Source: CAYFFO01 sp964342485
Lineage (GTDB): Bacteria > Chloroflexota > Dehalococcoidia > Lucifugimonadales > CAJWER01
NCBI GenBank assembly: GCA_964342485.1
Contig: CAYFFO010000002.1
Span: 1-64,000, forward strand
Reading direction: 5' to 3'
Length of the DNA stretch: 64,000 bases
Shown here: positions 27,604-36,240 of the stretch, piece by piece
Layout of the letters: every line of letters starts with the position of its first letter
Numbering within the stretch: position 1 is the first letter of the stretch
Notes under the pieces: model-generated
Databases searched by the model: none
What the model saw: the letters and a program-made list of their open reading frames with translations, nothing else
Told to the model about the DNA's origin: nothing
Translations under genes and position numbers: made by a program

Positions 27604-28500
27604 ATGAAAGTTTACCTTGGAACCCCGCGTGGCTTCTGTGCTGGTGTAGTAAGAGCAATTGATATTGTAAAAATTGCTCTGGAAAAGTATGGCACTCCAA
27701 TTTACGTAAAACATCAAATCGTACACAACCCTTATGTAGTCAATTCCCTAGAAAAAAAAGGTGCTTATACCGTAGAAAACATTGTTGATATTCCAGAAGG
27801 TTCAACTGTTATTTTCTCTGCACATGGATCTCCCCCTGAAGACTTTGAGGAAGCAGCTATGCGTAACATTCGAGTTATAGACGCAACGTGTCCTTTAGTT
27901 ACAAAAGTACACAACGAAGCCACAAAATACCATAAAGAAGGAAGAAATTTGGTTATGGTTGGGCACAGGGGACACCAAGAGGTAAAAGGCTCCATGGGAC
28001 AGGCTCCAATGTACCTTGTAGACGATCGTGAAGATATAGAGATGCCCAACTGGAAAAAAGATACTCCTATCACCATACTTACCCAAACCACTCTTTCCGT
28101 AGACGACACTGAGTCCGCAATTAAAAACATTAAAACCGGTTTCAAGGACGTGATAGTGAGAAATGATCTTTGCTACGCGACAACCAACCGACAGGTAGCC
28201 GTAAAAGAATTGTGTAAATTTGTAGATACCGTGCTTGTTATAGGAGCACCAAACAGTTCAAACTGTAACCGACTTAGGGAAGTTGCTGAAAAGAACGGTA
28301 TAAACGCTTATCTCGTCAATGGACCAGAAGACATAAACTCGAAGTGGATTGAAAACAGTTCTAATTTAGGTATAACTTCAGGAGCATCTACACCAGAATT
28401 ACTGGTCGAAAATGTAATCGAATATTTAGACCCTGAAGAAGTCATTACCCTAACAGGTGCAGATGAAGACATAAACTTCAAGCTGCCAGCCGAACTTTAA
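27604..28500 (+). CDS. ispH: 4-hydroxy-3-methylbut-2-enyl diphosphate reductase
   Basis: A 298-aa [4Fe-4S] enzyme, last step of the MEP isoprenoid pathway. The three cluster cysteines are C12 (TPRGFCAGV), C96 (DATCPLVTKVH) and C190 (DLCYATTNRQ). The catalytic Glu lies in GHRGHQEVKG. A longer frame reaches 27514, but homologues begin at MKVYLGTPRGFC, and this ATG has GGAGA ten bases upstream. Other MEP genes are absent here. The next gene on the strand is the ComB-like phosphatase after 85 bases. Confidence 0.96.
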   Translation: MKVYLGTPRGFCAGVVRAIDIVKIALEKYGTPIYVKHQIVHNPYVVNSLEKKGAYTVENIVDIPEGSTVIFSAHGSPPEDFEEAAMRNIRVIDATCPLVTKVHNEATKYHKEGRNLVMVGHRGHQEVKGSMGQAPMYLVDDREDIEMPNWKKDTPITILTQTTLSVDDTESAIKNIKTGFKDVIVRNDLCYATTNRQVAVKELCKFVDTVLVIGAPNSSNCNRLREVAEKNGINAYLVNGPEDINSKWIENSSNLGITSGASTPELLVENVIEYLDPEEVITLTGADEDINFKLPAEL

Positions 28501-28585
28501 TCTCTTGAATACGAAATTACCTAAAATTTGTTTCGATACTATGTAACAATCTTCTTCAGCTAAGAATCCAATAGAGGAAAGAATT

Positions 28586-29290
28586 TTGGAAATAATAATC
28601 CGTAGTCTAGTTCAGGGAGCAAAAGAAGCCGAAGGATTGGTAATTATAATTGATGTTTTCAGGGCTTTTACCACAGCTGCTGTAGCATTTTCAAAAGGAG
28701 CAGATAAAATTATTTTAGTTGCAGATGTAGATGAAGCACTTGCTTTAAAAAATAATGGTATCGCACATTTGGCAGTTGGAGAAGTAGACGGCATTAAACC
28801 CGCTGGATTTGATTTAGGCAACTCTCCGTTTGAACTTGCTAGTGTTGATATTGTCGGTAAAACGATAGTTCAAAGAACTTCAGCAGGAACTCTAGGAGTC
28901 ACAGAAGCCACTAAGGCTACTAAGACCTACCTTGGATCTTTAATAATAGCCGATGCTACGGTTCAACAAATTTTGAGTGAAAAACCCGATTTAGTCACAC
29001 TAGTAGCTATGGGTGGAGATGGAATAATTAGAACAGACGAAGACGAACTATGCGCTATATATATGAAAAACCTACTAGAAGATAGGCAAATCGACCCTAA
29101 TTTAATTAGGTCCATAATTCAATGCAGTGATCAGGTATTAAAATACGCTAATCCTAAAATATCCCATTTTCATCCTGAAGACCTTGAATTTGCTCTTGAT
29201 ATAAACAACCTTGATTTTGCTATTTCAGTGGAAAAGAAACAAGGGCTTCTAATTGCTCAACCTACAAAGAAGCAAATAAACAATATTTAA
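28586..29290 (+). CDS. 2-phosphosulfolactate phosphatase family protein (ComB-like)
   Basis: A 234-aa protein of the ComB family. Key features: IIIDVFRAFTTAAVAFSKGA near the N-terminus, the RTSAGTLGV segment and MGGDG, which match the metal- and phosphate-binding regions of 2-phosphosulfolactate phosphatase. In methanogens ComB dephosphorylates phosphosulfolactate during coenzyme M synthesis. Bacterial homologues outside that pathway may make sulfolactate or act on other phosphates. No comA or comC is nearby, so the substrate is uncertain. TTG start with GAGGAAAG before it. Confidence 0.85.
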   Translation: MEIIIRSLVQGAKEAEGLVIIIDVFRAFTTAAVAFSKGADKIILVADVDEALALKNNGIAHLAVGEVDGIKPAGFDLGNSPFELASVDIVGKTIVQRTSAGTLGVTEATKATKTYLGSLIIADATVQQILSEKPDLVTLVAMGGDGIIRTDEDELCAIYMKNLLEDRQIDPNLIRSIIQCSDQVLKYANPKISHFHPEDLEFALDINNLDFAISVEKKQGLLIAQPTKKQINNI

Positions 29291-29404
29291 TAAGCTATCA
29301 ATTTAGAAGCCTAGTAGTTTTCTAGTTTATAATCTGGAGATATCGTAATTACTCTTGATCAAAATTGTAATAAAAAAGTTTATTATGAATCTGGATTAAC
29401 GTAC

Positions 29405-29818
29405 ATGTTTAAGACTGTTGGACCTGCGATAGCATGGATGAGTATTATATTCATTACCTCTAGTTTAACTGGAGCCCAATTAACAAATAGCGAAGTTACA
29501 GAGATTACAAGAAAATTTATTCCATCTAATATTCTTTCTATATTTGTCCATATTATTGAATTCGCCATTTTGACATTACTCTATTTTCGTGCAGGCATAA
29601 GGTATTGGCCATCTAGTAAAATTACAGTTTCCATAATCTCAATCACATTATCTATTTGCTATGGGGTATCCGATGAATTCCATCAATCTTTTATCAAAGA
29701 CAGAGATCAATCTTGGATGGATGTCTTATACGATACCTTTGGATCTATAGTAGCTTTGGGGATAATAATTACTAAACAAAAATTTTCCAAACATAAGATT
29801 AATCGTGTTGTTCAGTAA
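29405..29818 (+). CDS. VanZ-like family membrane protein
   Basis: A 137-aa protein with about four membrane segments. It has the VanZ-like core IAWMSIIFITSSLTGAQL, a HIIEFAILTLLYFR segment, YGVSDEFHQSFIKDRDQSW and DVLYDTFGS; the E-x-H-Q...D...D-x-x-x-D-x-x-G pattern is conserved in the family. VanZ is linked to teicoplanin resistance in enterococci, but most homologues have no known role. It ends just upstream of the tRNA-Ala promoter. Confidence 0.85.
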   Translation: MFKTVGPAIAWMSIIFITSSLTGAQLTNSEVTEITRKFIPSNILSIFVHIIEFAILTLLYFRAGIRYWPSSKITVSIISITLSICYGVSDEFHQSFIKDRDQSWMDVLYDTFGSIVALGIIITKQKFSKHKINRVVQ

Positions 29819-29837
29819 AATTGACAAAAGATATAAT
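29808..29837 (+). promoter_or_regulatory. Promoter of tRNA-Ala
   Basis: TTGTTC (29808-29813) and a perfect TATAAT (29832-29837) with an 18-base spacer, 20 bases before the tRNA. The -35 overlaps the VanZ-like gene's end. A TTGACA at 29821 is too close to this -10 to be used with it. Confidence 0.4.
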
Positions 29838-29857
29838 ATTTTAACGTGTCTGCAGAA

Positions 29858-29933
29858 GGGGATATAGCTCAACTGGGAGAGCGCGGCGTTCGCAATGCCG
29901 AGGTTGGGGGTTCGAGTCCCCCTATCTCCACCA
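29858..29933 (+). tRNA. tRNA-Ala (anticodon CGC)
   Basis: Full cloverleaf of 76 bases including an encoded CCA. The acceptor stem GGGGATA pairs with TATCTCC and contains the G3-U70 wobble, the main identity element for alanyl-tRNA synthetase. D arm GCTC...GAGC; anticodon stem CGGCG/TGCCG with loop TTCGCAA, anticodon CGC (reads GCG); T arm GGGGG-TTCGAGT-CCCCC; discriminator A. No intron. Confidence 0.97.
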
Positions 29934-29945
29934 ATAATATAATTT

Positions 29946-29975
29946 TTGACAGTTATAATTTAGCAATGCTAAACT
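29946..29975 (+). promoter_or_regulatory. Promoter with overlapping operator-like repeat upstream of the helicase gene
   Basis: Perfect TTGACA (29946-29951), 18-base spacer, TAAACT (29970-29975). A perfect inverted repeat, TTTAGCA-A-TGCTAAA (29959-29973), fills the spacer and covers most of the -10, a classical place for a repressor site. It would drive the short leader ending at the terminator 30027-30058 and, on read-through, the DEAD-box helicase gene. Confidence 0.45.
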
Positions 29976-30026
29976 TGCCGTGAGTGAGAAGCATTTTCCA
30001 TAAATTATAAGATAGAACTAATTCAA

Positions 30027-30058
30027 GGGGTGCACACACAGTGGAGCGCCCTTTTTTT
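30027..30058 (+). terminator. Rho-independent terminator / attenuator before the helicase gene
   Basis: The stem GGGTGC (30028-30033) pairs with GCGCCC (30046-30051), one G-U pair included, and is followed by seven T. It lies after tRNA-Ala and 53 bases before the helicase start, so it can end the tRNA transcript, a short independent RNA, or act as an attenuator of the helicase leader. Confidence 0.65.
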
Positions 30059-30110
30059 GATCTGCTTAAAATAGAAGTCCTCTCTAAAATTAACTTCGAC
30101 AATCAAAACT

Positions 30111-31394
30111 TTGAAAAACAACGATAAAGATTCAACAGACTCTACACAACCGAAAAATATACAACAAAACAACCAAAATAAAGTATTGAATGATAAACCG
30201 AGATTTAATTCTCACTCAAATAAATTGCAAAAACAGGTTGATAAAAACGTTAAAAACAACAAGTTTGGTCCAGTTGTGAAATTTGGTACATTGACGGTTG
30301 CACAATCGACAGGACGTGCCCTTGATGACATGAATTATCAACAACCTACACCTATCCAAAAACGTGTTATTCCAATAATACAAGATGGAAGAGATATTGT
30401 AGGACAAGCACAAACAGGAACCGGTAAAACTGCCGCTTTTGGTATCCCCATCATAGAATTAATTCACAGGAAATCCAACGGACCCCAAGCCCTTGTACTT
30501 GTTCCGACTAGAGAACTCGCCCTACAAGTTAAAAATGAGATTTCTAGTATTGGTAAATACAAGAACATCACTGCAATTGCTGTCTATGGAGGACAGTCAC
30601 TACAATCTCAGATTACGAGTTTAAAACAAGGTGTTGATATAATAATTGCTACCCCTGGAAGATTAATGGATCATATACAACGAGGCACAATTAAACTTAA
30701 TAGGATCAAAATTGCAGTCCTGGACGAAGCCGACCAGATGCTAGATATTGGTTTCATAGAGGATATCGAATACATATTAAGACAGACACCAAGACACCGA
30801 CAAACCTTGTTGTTTTCAGCAACCATACCATATCCAATTCGACGATTGGCAAACCGCTATTTGAAAAACCCTAATTGGATCAAAGAAGGTAAGGAATCAG
30901 AGCCTGTAGATGAGGTAGACCAGATTTACTATGAAGTAGCTGCTCAAGATAGATTTATAGCCCTTGAGGAAATCTTAAATAAAGATGTCACACAAGCTCT
31001 GCTATTTTGCAGAACCAAATCAGCTGTTGACTATTTAGTAAAAATATTGAGAAACAATACACATGATGCGCAAGGAATACATAGTGATATGACGCAGGCT
31101 CAACGAGAAAAAGTGATGAGGAAATTCAGGTCTAAAAAACTCAAACTCCTAGTTGCCACAAATGTTGCATCAAGAGGACTAGATATACCTGCAGTATCGC
31201 ATGTAATCAATTTCGACATGCCAGACAATATTGAAGACTACCTTCACCGGATAGGAAGGACTGCACGTATGGGTCGTAAGGGTATAGCAATCACGTTCGT
31301 ATCAGATCTACAAGACTTTAATTTGCTTGATACCCTACAAGAACATTTGAATAATGGCCTAAAACAACAACCTCTATCCGTACTTTATAATTAA
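30111..31394 (+). CDS. DEAD-box RNA helicase
   Basis: A 427-aa ATP-dependent RNA helicase. An Asn/Lys-rich, low-complexity N-terminal extension of about 55 residues precedes the core. The motifs are in order: Q motif (YQQPTPIQ), I (AQTGTGKT), Ia (PTRELA), Ib (TPGR), II (DEAD), III (SAT), V (ATNVASRGLD) and VI (HRIGRTARMG). The chain ends about 40 residues after motif VI, without the long basic C-terminal tail of CsdA. The start is TTG with no clear Shine-Dalgarno, so the true start could be further in. The upstream promoter, operator-like repeat and terminator suggest regulated expression, as for cold-induced helicases. Confidence 0.92.
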   Translation: MKNNDKDSTDSTQPKNIQQNNQNKVLNDKPRFNSHSNKLQKQVDKNVKNNKFGPVVKFGTLTVAQSTGRALDDMNYQQPTPIQKRVIPIIQDGRDIVGQAQTGTGKTAAFGIPIIELIHRKSNGPQALVLVPTRELALQVKNEISSIGKYKNITAIAVYGGQSLQSQITSLKQGVDIIIATPGRLMDHIQRGTIKLNRIKIAVLDEADQMLDIGFIEDIEYILRQTPRHRQTLLFSATIPYPIRRLANRYLKNPNWIKEGKESEPVDEVDQIYYEVAAQDRFIALEEILNKDVTQALLFCRTKSAVDYLVKILRNNTHDAQGIHSDMTQAQREKVMRKFRSKKLKLLVATNVASRGLDIPAVSHVINFDMPDNIEDYLHRIGRTARMGRKGIAITFVSDLQDFNLLDTLQEHLNNGLKQQPLSVLYN

Positions 31395-31564
31395 TAGTAT
31401 ATCCTTAATTAAGTAGCTTTAATTCGGTTTCAAAAAATAATCCACTCATATCTGCACAGTAGCAACTATATTCAAGAAATATTTAATAGCACATTCTCAT
31501 ATGTAAAAAATTACACCTTTATATTAATTACAAATACTGAATTACCCAACCCTAATATTAAAAT

Positions 31565-31867
31565 ATGACACAAGAATATGGACAAAGAGGATCCAAAATT
31601 TTGTTAAGAGACTTAATACAAACACTTAAATCCATAGCGTATTTGGTAAAACAGCCTCTCTGGTCAATTATGCCTCCATACAAAAAGCTGGAAGGTATAC
31701 TCATTGCGAAGGAATCAAAAAATGAAGGTCAATATTTTGTATTGATAGCTTCAGAGATAATTGAAGTAGATTGGCTAACATATAGTAGACTTATTGAAGG
31801 CGAAGCTCTCAGGATCATGGCAACTCGAGACAACAAGGCGATTTCTATAGACAGGATACTCCCATAA
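31565..31867 (+). CDS. Conserved-looking small protein of unknown function
   Basis: 100 aa, ATG start. I cannot name a family. The composition looks like a real folded protein: an N-terminal helix (LLRDLIQTLKSIAYLV), then beta-type segments (LEGILIAKESKNEGQYFVLI, EIIEVDWLTYSRLIEGEALR) and a terminal strand (AISIDRILP). The VDWLTYSRLIEGE stretch looks like a conserved core. Upstream are 170 bases without features, and downstream is the convergent oxidase gene. Confidence 0.55.
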   Translation: MTQEYGQRGSKILLRDLIQTLKSIAYLVKQPLWSIMPPYKKLEGILIAKESKNEGQYFVLIASEIIEVDWLTYSRLIEGEALRIMATRDNKAISIDRILP

Positions 31868-31946
31868 AGAATTGATCTTCTATAACCCACGCAATTTGAG
31901 AACATAACTCCTTGAATGTTAACTGTTATATGAGCAAATTTATGGG

Positions 31947-34844
31947 TTATATCATATCGGCAAGTAGCTGAACAAGATGCTTTGAAGGCTTATCAGTGCC
32001 ATCTTTAATCTGCTGTCGGCAAGATACACCCTCACTAACAATTTGGACTTCATTATCCAAAGTTCGAATCGACTCAAATAAACTTTTTTCTCCTATTTGC
32101 ATAGAAATATCAAAATGTTCTTTCTCATATCCAAAAGAACCTCCCATACCACAACATCCAGAATCAATCTCTTCTGGTAAACATCCATCAATAGAATTGA
32201 GCAATTCCATAGCTACACTAGTACCAACCATCGCTTTTTGATGACAATGTCCTTGAAATAGAACTCTCCCTGGCCTTTTTGCTAAATCAAATCTAGAGCC
32301 CTCATCAACTGCGTGTAAAACAAATTCCTCTATCAACATGCTGGCTTCAGATAAAAGGTTGGCTCTCGGATCATTTGCTAACAAATCCTTATATTCATCA
32401 CGGAAACCTAATATACAACTTGGTTCTATACCAACCACTTTAATCCCACGTTCTAGATAAGGATATAGAATCTCTAAATTGTTCCTAGCATTATGTGAAG
32501 CTTTGTCTAGCATACCGGATGACATCATAGTTCGCCCACAACAGGCGGTGTTTGGGACAATTACATTGTATCCCAAATATTCTAAAACTTTTACTGCATC
32601 CTTTCCCAATTCAGGATAATTATAGTTGGTAAAAGTATCAGAATATAAAACAACGTCTTTCTGATTAACATTACTTTGTTTTGACTTTTCTCTAGAAGAA
32701 ACCCATTGATTAAATGTTTGTGATGAAAATTTAGGGAGAGATCTTCGATGGTCAATTCCGCAATAAGACTCAAGAAAATCTTTAAATTCTTTCGACCCCA
32801 AAGCCCAGTTCGAAATTGGAGCCATAAAAGAACCCATCTTACTTAATAAGGGAAGGTTTCCAAACAAACGATCCCTCATTGTTAAACCGTTACTTTTACG
32901 ATAGATGTTCAAAAATTCATACTTGAGCTTTGCTATATCAACATTTGAGGGACATTCGGCTTTACAACCTTTACAGCCCAAGCATAGGTCAAATACATCG
33001 TATATACGTCTACTAGATAGCGATTTTACAGGTAAAGTCCCATTAACCACAGATCTCAGCGCATTCGCTCTGGCTCGAGTAGAATGTTCTTCGTCTCTAG
33101 TGACCATATATGAAGGACACATTGTCCCACTCGAAACTTTGCGACATGCTCCTTGCCCATTACACATCTCTATAGCATTTATAAACCCACCTTCTTTTTG
33201 ATATTTAAAACCAGTCTTTAACACTGGTGGCTTGTAATCTATACGATGTCTTAGATTTTCGGTCATAGAAACTGAATCAACTATTTTACCCGGATTCATA
33301 ATTGCTTCAGGATCAAAAGCCCTCTTAACATCACCAAATGCATTATATAAATTGGTACCAAACATTTTCTCATTCCATACACTACGTACCAATCCATCTC
33401 CATGTTCCCCACTCATAGCACCCTCAAACTCCAAAACCAAATCACTTATACTCATTGCAATCGATTCCATGCGCTGCACATCTTCATCTCTTCTAAGATT
33501 GATTAGAGGTCGTATATGTAAACACCCAACACTCGCATGTCCATAATAACCAGCAGTAGTCCCATGATCTCGAACAATTTGATCAAAACGACGCACATAT
33601 TCTGGGAGCCTTTCTGGAAGTACTGCAGTATCTTCTACAAATGGTAAAGGCTTGGCTTCACCTTGTACGTTCATCATCAAGCCTAATCCCGCCTTTCTCA
33701 CACTCCAGACATTAGCTTGTGCTTTAGGGTCAGTAATACGGCTAACAGCATATCCAAGGCCTTTTTTAGTCATCTTTGACTGCAACAAATCCAATTTTGC
33801 ACTTATTTCATTCTCAGAATCCCCAAAAAATTCTGTGATTAAAAGAGCTCCTGGATCTCCTACCACAAAATCCATTAGCCGTCCATACTCTAAGTTGCTA
33901 CGAGCTTGATTGACTATCATTTGATCAACTAATTCAATGGCAGCTGGACCAAGATTGATAATTTCTACTGTAGCTTCCATTGATTCTATGATGTCATTAA
34001 AATGTAAAATGGCTAACCCCTTAAATTTGGGGGTTTGCACGACTCGGAGCTTAGCTTCAGTTATAGCGACTAATGTACCTTCAGACCCGACAACAAATCT
34101 CGCAGTATCGATCAGAGAGACATCGCTTAACTCATCAAGATTGTAGCCTGATACACGGCGCTGTATTTTGGGAAATCTATTATGTATATCATCGGCATAG
34201 ACGTCAGCTACGGTCAATAACCCTCTATATATTTGACCTTCCAGGCCATCAAGACTTGTCTTTGTTTTTAGACTGTTTGTATCTTGCAATCCCAAATTAG
34301 CAGATGAACCATCTGCCAAGACTACGTCAAGCTGATTAACATGATCAATAGTCTTGCCCCACAATATTGAGTGGGCACCACAAGAATTATTACCGAGTGC
34401 CCCTCCTATATTTGCCCTGTTACTAGTACTCGGGTCAGGAGCAAATTGAACTTTATGACCGCTAAGTTTGGAATTAAGTTCATCTATGATTATCCCGGGT
34501 TGTGTCTTAACCCAACCCTCTTCAGTATTTATTTCAAGTAATTTACGCATATACTTGGAAAAATCTATTACTATGGCTTGTCCAACCGTTTGACCAGCAA
34601 GACTGGTACCCGCCCCTCGGGGTAGGACTGGAACTCCATAACTACCTGCAGTTTCAACTACTGCTACGACGTCATCTGCGTCTCTAGGAAGGACAATGCC
34701 AATTGGATTTATCTGATAAATGCTAGCATCTGTGCTGTAGAGAGAATTCGATGTATCGTCAAAACGAACTTCTCCTGCAACGCGCTTTCTTAGTACTTCC
34801 GCCAGATCCTGATGTTCTTTAGGAGTATTCGAATCGTTCATCAC
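31947..34844 (-). CDS. FAD/[4Fe-4S] 2-hydroxyacid dehydrogenase (GlcD-GlcF type fusion)
   Basis: A 965-aa protein combining a GlcD/Dld-type flavoprotein and a GlcF/LldE-type iron-sulfur protein. The PCMH FAD domain (about 30-260) has VLPRGAGTSLAGQTVG and GGALGNNSCGAHSI. The FAD-oxidase C-terminal domain follows, with VGCLHIRPL and AMSGEHGDGLVRS. The ferredoxin part shows CLGCKGCKAECPSNVD (about 645-660). The CCG domain shows TACCGRTMMSSG, FQGHCHQKA and SGCCGMGGSFGYEKEH. Related enzymes oxidise D-lactate, glycolate or D-2-hydroxyglutarate and pass electrons toward quinone. The exact acid is not set by sequence. It follows the antiporter gene by 15 bases, an apparent operon. Confidence 0.9.
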   Translation of the reverse strand: MMNDSNTPKEHQDLAEVLRKRVAGEVRFDDTSNSLYSTDASIYQINPIGIVLPRDADDVVAVVETAGSYGVPVLPRGAGTSLAGQTVGQAIVIDFSKYMRKLLEINTEEGWVKTQPGIIIDELNSKLSGHKVQFAPDPSTSNRANIGGALGNNSCGAHSILWGKTIDHVNQLDVVLADGSSANLGLQDTNSLKTKTSLDGLEGQIYRGLLTVADVYADDIHNRFPKIQRRVSGYNLDELSDVSLIDTARFVVGSEGTLVAITEAKLRVVQTPKFKGLAILHFNDIIESMEATVEIINLGPAAIELVDQMIVNQARSNLEYGRLMDFVVGDPGALLITEFFGDSENEISAKLDLLQSKMTKKGLGYAVSRITDPKAQANVWSVRKAGLGLMMNVQGEAKPLPFVEDTAVLPERLPEYVRRFDQIVRDHGTTAGYYGHASVGCLHIRPLINLRRDEDVQRMESIAMSISDLVLEFEGAMSGEHGDGLVRSVWNEKMFGTNLYNAFGDVKRAFDPEAIMNPGKIVDSVSMTENLRHRIDYKPPVLKTGFKYQKEGGFINAIEMCNGQGACRKVSSGTMCPSYMVTRDEEHSTRARANALRSVVNGTLPVKSLSSRRIYDVFDLCLGCKGCKAECPSNVDIAKLKYEFLNIYRKSNGLTMRDRLFGNLPLLSKMGSFMAPISNWALGSKEFKDFLESYCGIDHRRSLPKFSSQTFNQWVSSREKSKQSNVNQKDVVLYSDTFTNYNYPELGKDAVKVLEYLGYNVIVPNTACCGRTMMSSGMLDKASHNARNNLEILYPYLERGIKVVGIEPSCILGFRDEYKDLLANDPRANLLSEASMLIEEFVLHAVDEGSRFDLAKRPGRVLFQGHCHQKAMVGTSVAMELLNSIDGCLPEEIDSGCCGMGGSFGYEKEHFDISMQIGEKSLFESIRTLDNEVQIVSEGVSCRQQIKDGTDKPSKHLVQLLADMI

Positions 34845-34859
34845 CTGATATTCACTTTG

Positions 34860-36176
34860 CTAATCAGTGCTCCTCAGCCCAGAGCCACCTCTTTTAAAAG
34901 TAAAAGCTAAAGCAGGCGGGGCAATTGCTGTTGTCACAATTGTCATTATTATTGCAACGGCATACAGATCACTATCAAGTAATCCCTTACTGACTCCTAA
35001 ACCAGCCATAATCAAAGCTACTTCACCACGTGGCAACATGCCAATTCCAATACGTGTACTGCCGTGCAAATTAAATCCGGATAGCAATGCAGGTATAGCA
35101 CTCCCTCCAACTTTCCCGATGATCGCAAAAATTGTTAATACACTTCCAAAAACTAACACACTTCCCAATCCACGCACATCTACCAACATTCCCATGACCA
35201 CAAAAAATACGGGAACTACGAAAGCATAAACAGATTGTAAAGGAGACTCAACATTGTGAGCTAACTTAGTATTAGACAGAGCAAGTCCTATTGAAAAAGC
35301 TCCTATAATTGTTGCCAATCCAAATGCTTCGGACAAACCTGCAGCCAAAAACGCCAAAGCCAGCGAAAGTGCTATTGCTGAGCCGCTAACCTGAAATTTT
35401 CCAATAAATGCTGCAATCCTATTAGCAAAGACAAGCCCTAATGCCATTAGGGCTATCCAAAAACCTATACTCTTGAATGCCACAAATCCAATTGAACCCC
35501 AAGACACATCAGCGTCTGACCCAAGTGAAACTACTATCGTTAAAACAAGAATACCAATCACATCATCCAATACAGCGGCACCTAAAATTGTCACTCCTTC
35601 AGGTGTACTAAGACAGCCCAAATCTCCCATCACTCTAACGGTTATTCCTATGGATGTTGCAGTCAATAGAGCCCCCATAATAAGAGCTCTTACGTCAACA
35701 AAGTTGTCAGCAAATCCAAATAAAACTGTTAGAACTACACCAAGAGAAAAGGGTACAACAACACCTCCGAGAGCAACAAAAGTAGCTGATTTAGCATAGC
35801 GCATAAATTGCTTCAAATCAGTTTCCAAACCCGCAAGGAAAAGTAAAATTATTGCACCAATCTGCGAAATATTCCAAAGCGATTCTGAAACCGGTAATTC
35901 GAATCCACCATTAGAATTCCCAAGATGTCCAAATAGAGGTCGCATACCTGCGATTTCAATCCCTCCAAGAGCAAAAGGACCAATAATTATCCCAACAGTT
36001 AATTCTCCTAAAACAGGGGGCATTTTGATAAATCTCTGGAAAAGTTCGCCTCCAGCTTTGGCTGCAACTAAAATTATAGCTAATTGAAAAAGAAGTTCAG
36101 TTATAGATCCTCCAGCACCTGATCCTGCACTCATCAGTGTGTGGGAGTTTGGAATAAAATCCAAATTCCACATCAT
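34860..36176 (-). CDS. Cation/proton antiporter, CPA2 (Kef/NhaS3-like)
   Basis: A 438-aa membrane protein with about 12-13 transmembrane segments and no C-terminal RCK/TrkA-N domain. Typical segments are MPPVLGELTVGIIIGPFAL, LLFLAGLETDLKQFMRYA, ATSIGITVRVMGDLGCLSTPEG and LGAAVLDDVIGILVL, the last with the adjacent acidic pair (DD) seen in electrogenic and K+-type CPA2 proteins. It exchanges Na+ or K+ for protons across the cytoplasmic membrane. GGAGAGGGAG lies upstream of ATG-ATG. It shares an operon with the GlcD-GlcF fusion enzyme. Confidence 0.9.
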   Translation of the reverse strand: MMWNLDFIPNSHTLMSAGSGAGGSITELLFQLAIILVAAKAGGELFQRFIKMPPVLGELTVGIIIGPFALGGIEIAGMRPLFGHLGNSNGGFELPVSESLWNISQIGAIILLFLAGLETDLKQFMRYAKSATFVALGGVVVPFSLGVVLTVLFGFADNFVDVRALIMGALLTATSIGITVRVMGDLGCLSTPEGVTILGAAVLDDVIGILVLTIVVSLGSDADVSWGSIGFVAFKSIGFWIALMALGLVFANRIAAFIGKFQVSGSAIALSLALAFLAAGLSEAFGLATIIGAFSIGLALSNTKLAHNVESPLQSVYAFVVPVFFVVMGMLVDVRGLGSVLVFGSVLTIFAIIGKVGGSAIPALLSGFNLHGSTRIGIGMLPRGEVALIMAGLGVSKGLLDSDLYAVAIIMTIVTTAIAPPALAFTFKRGGSGLRSTD

Positions 36177-36240
36177 AGTAGCTACTCCCTCTCCAAATTT
36201 TTACTACCCGGAAATTACTGGGACGAAAATAACATATTAC

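Noticed and set aside
35473..35799. 108-aa Thr/Pro-rich plus-strand ORF opposite the antiporter gene
   Set aside because: It lies antisense to a clearly conserved membrane protein, and its Thr/Pro/Ile-rich composition is what a reversed membrane-protein sequence yields.
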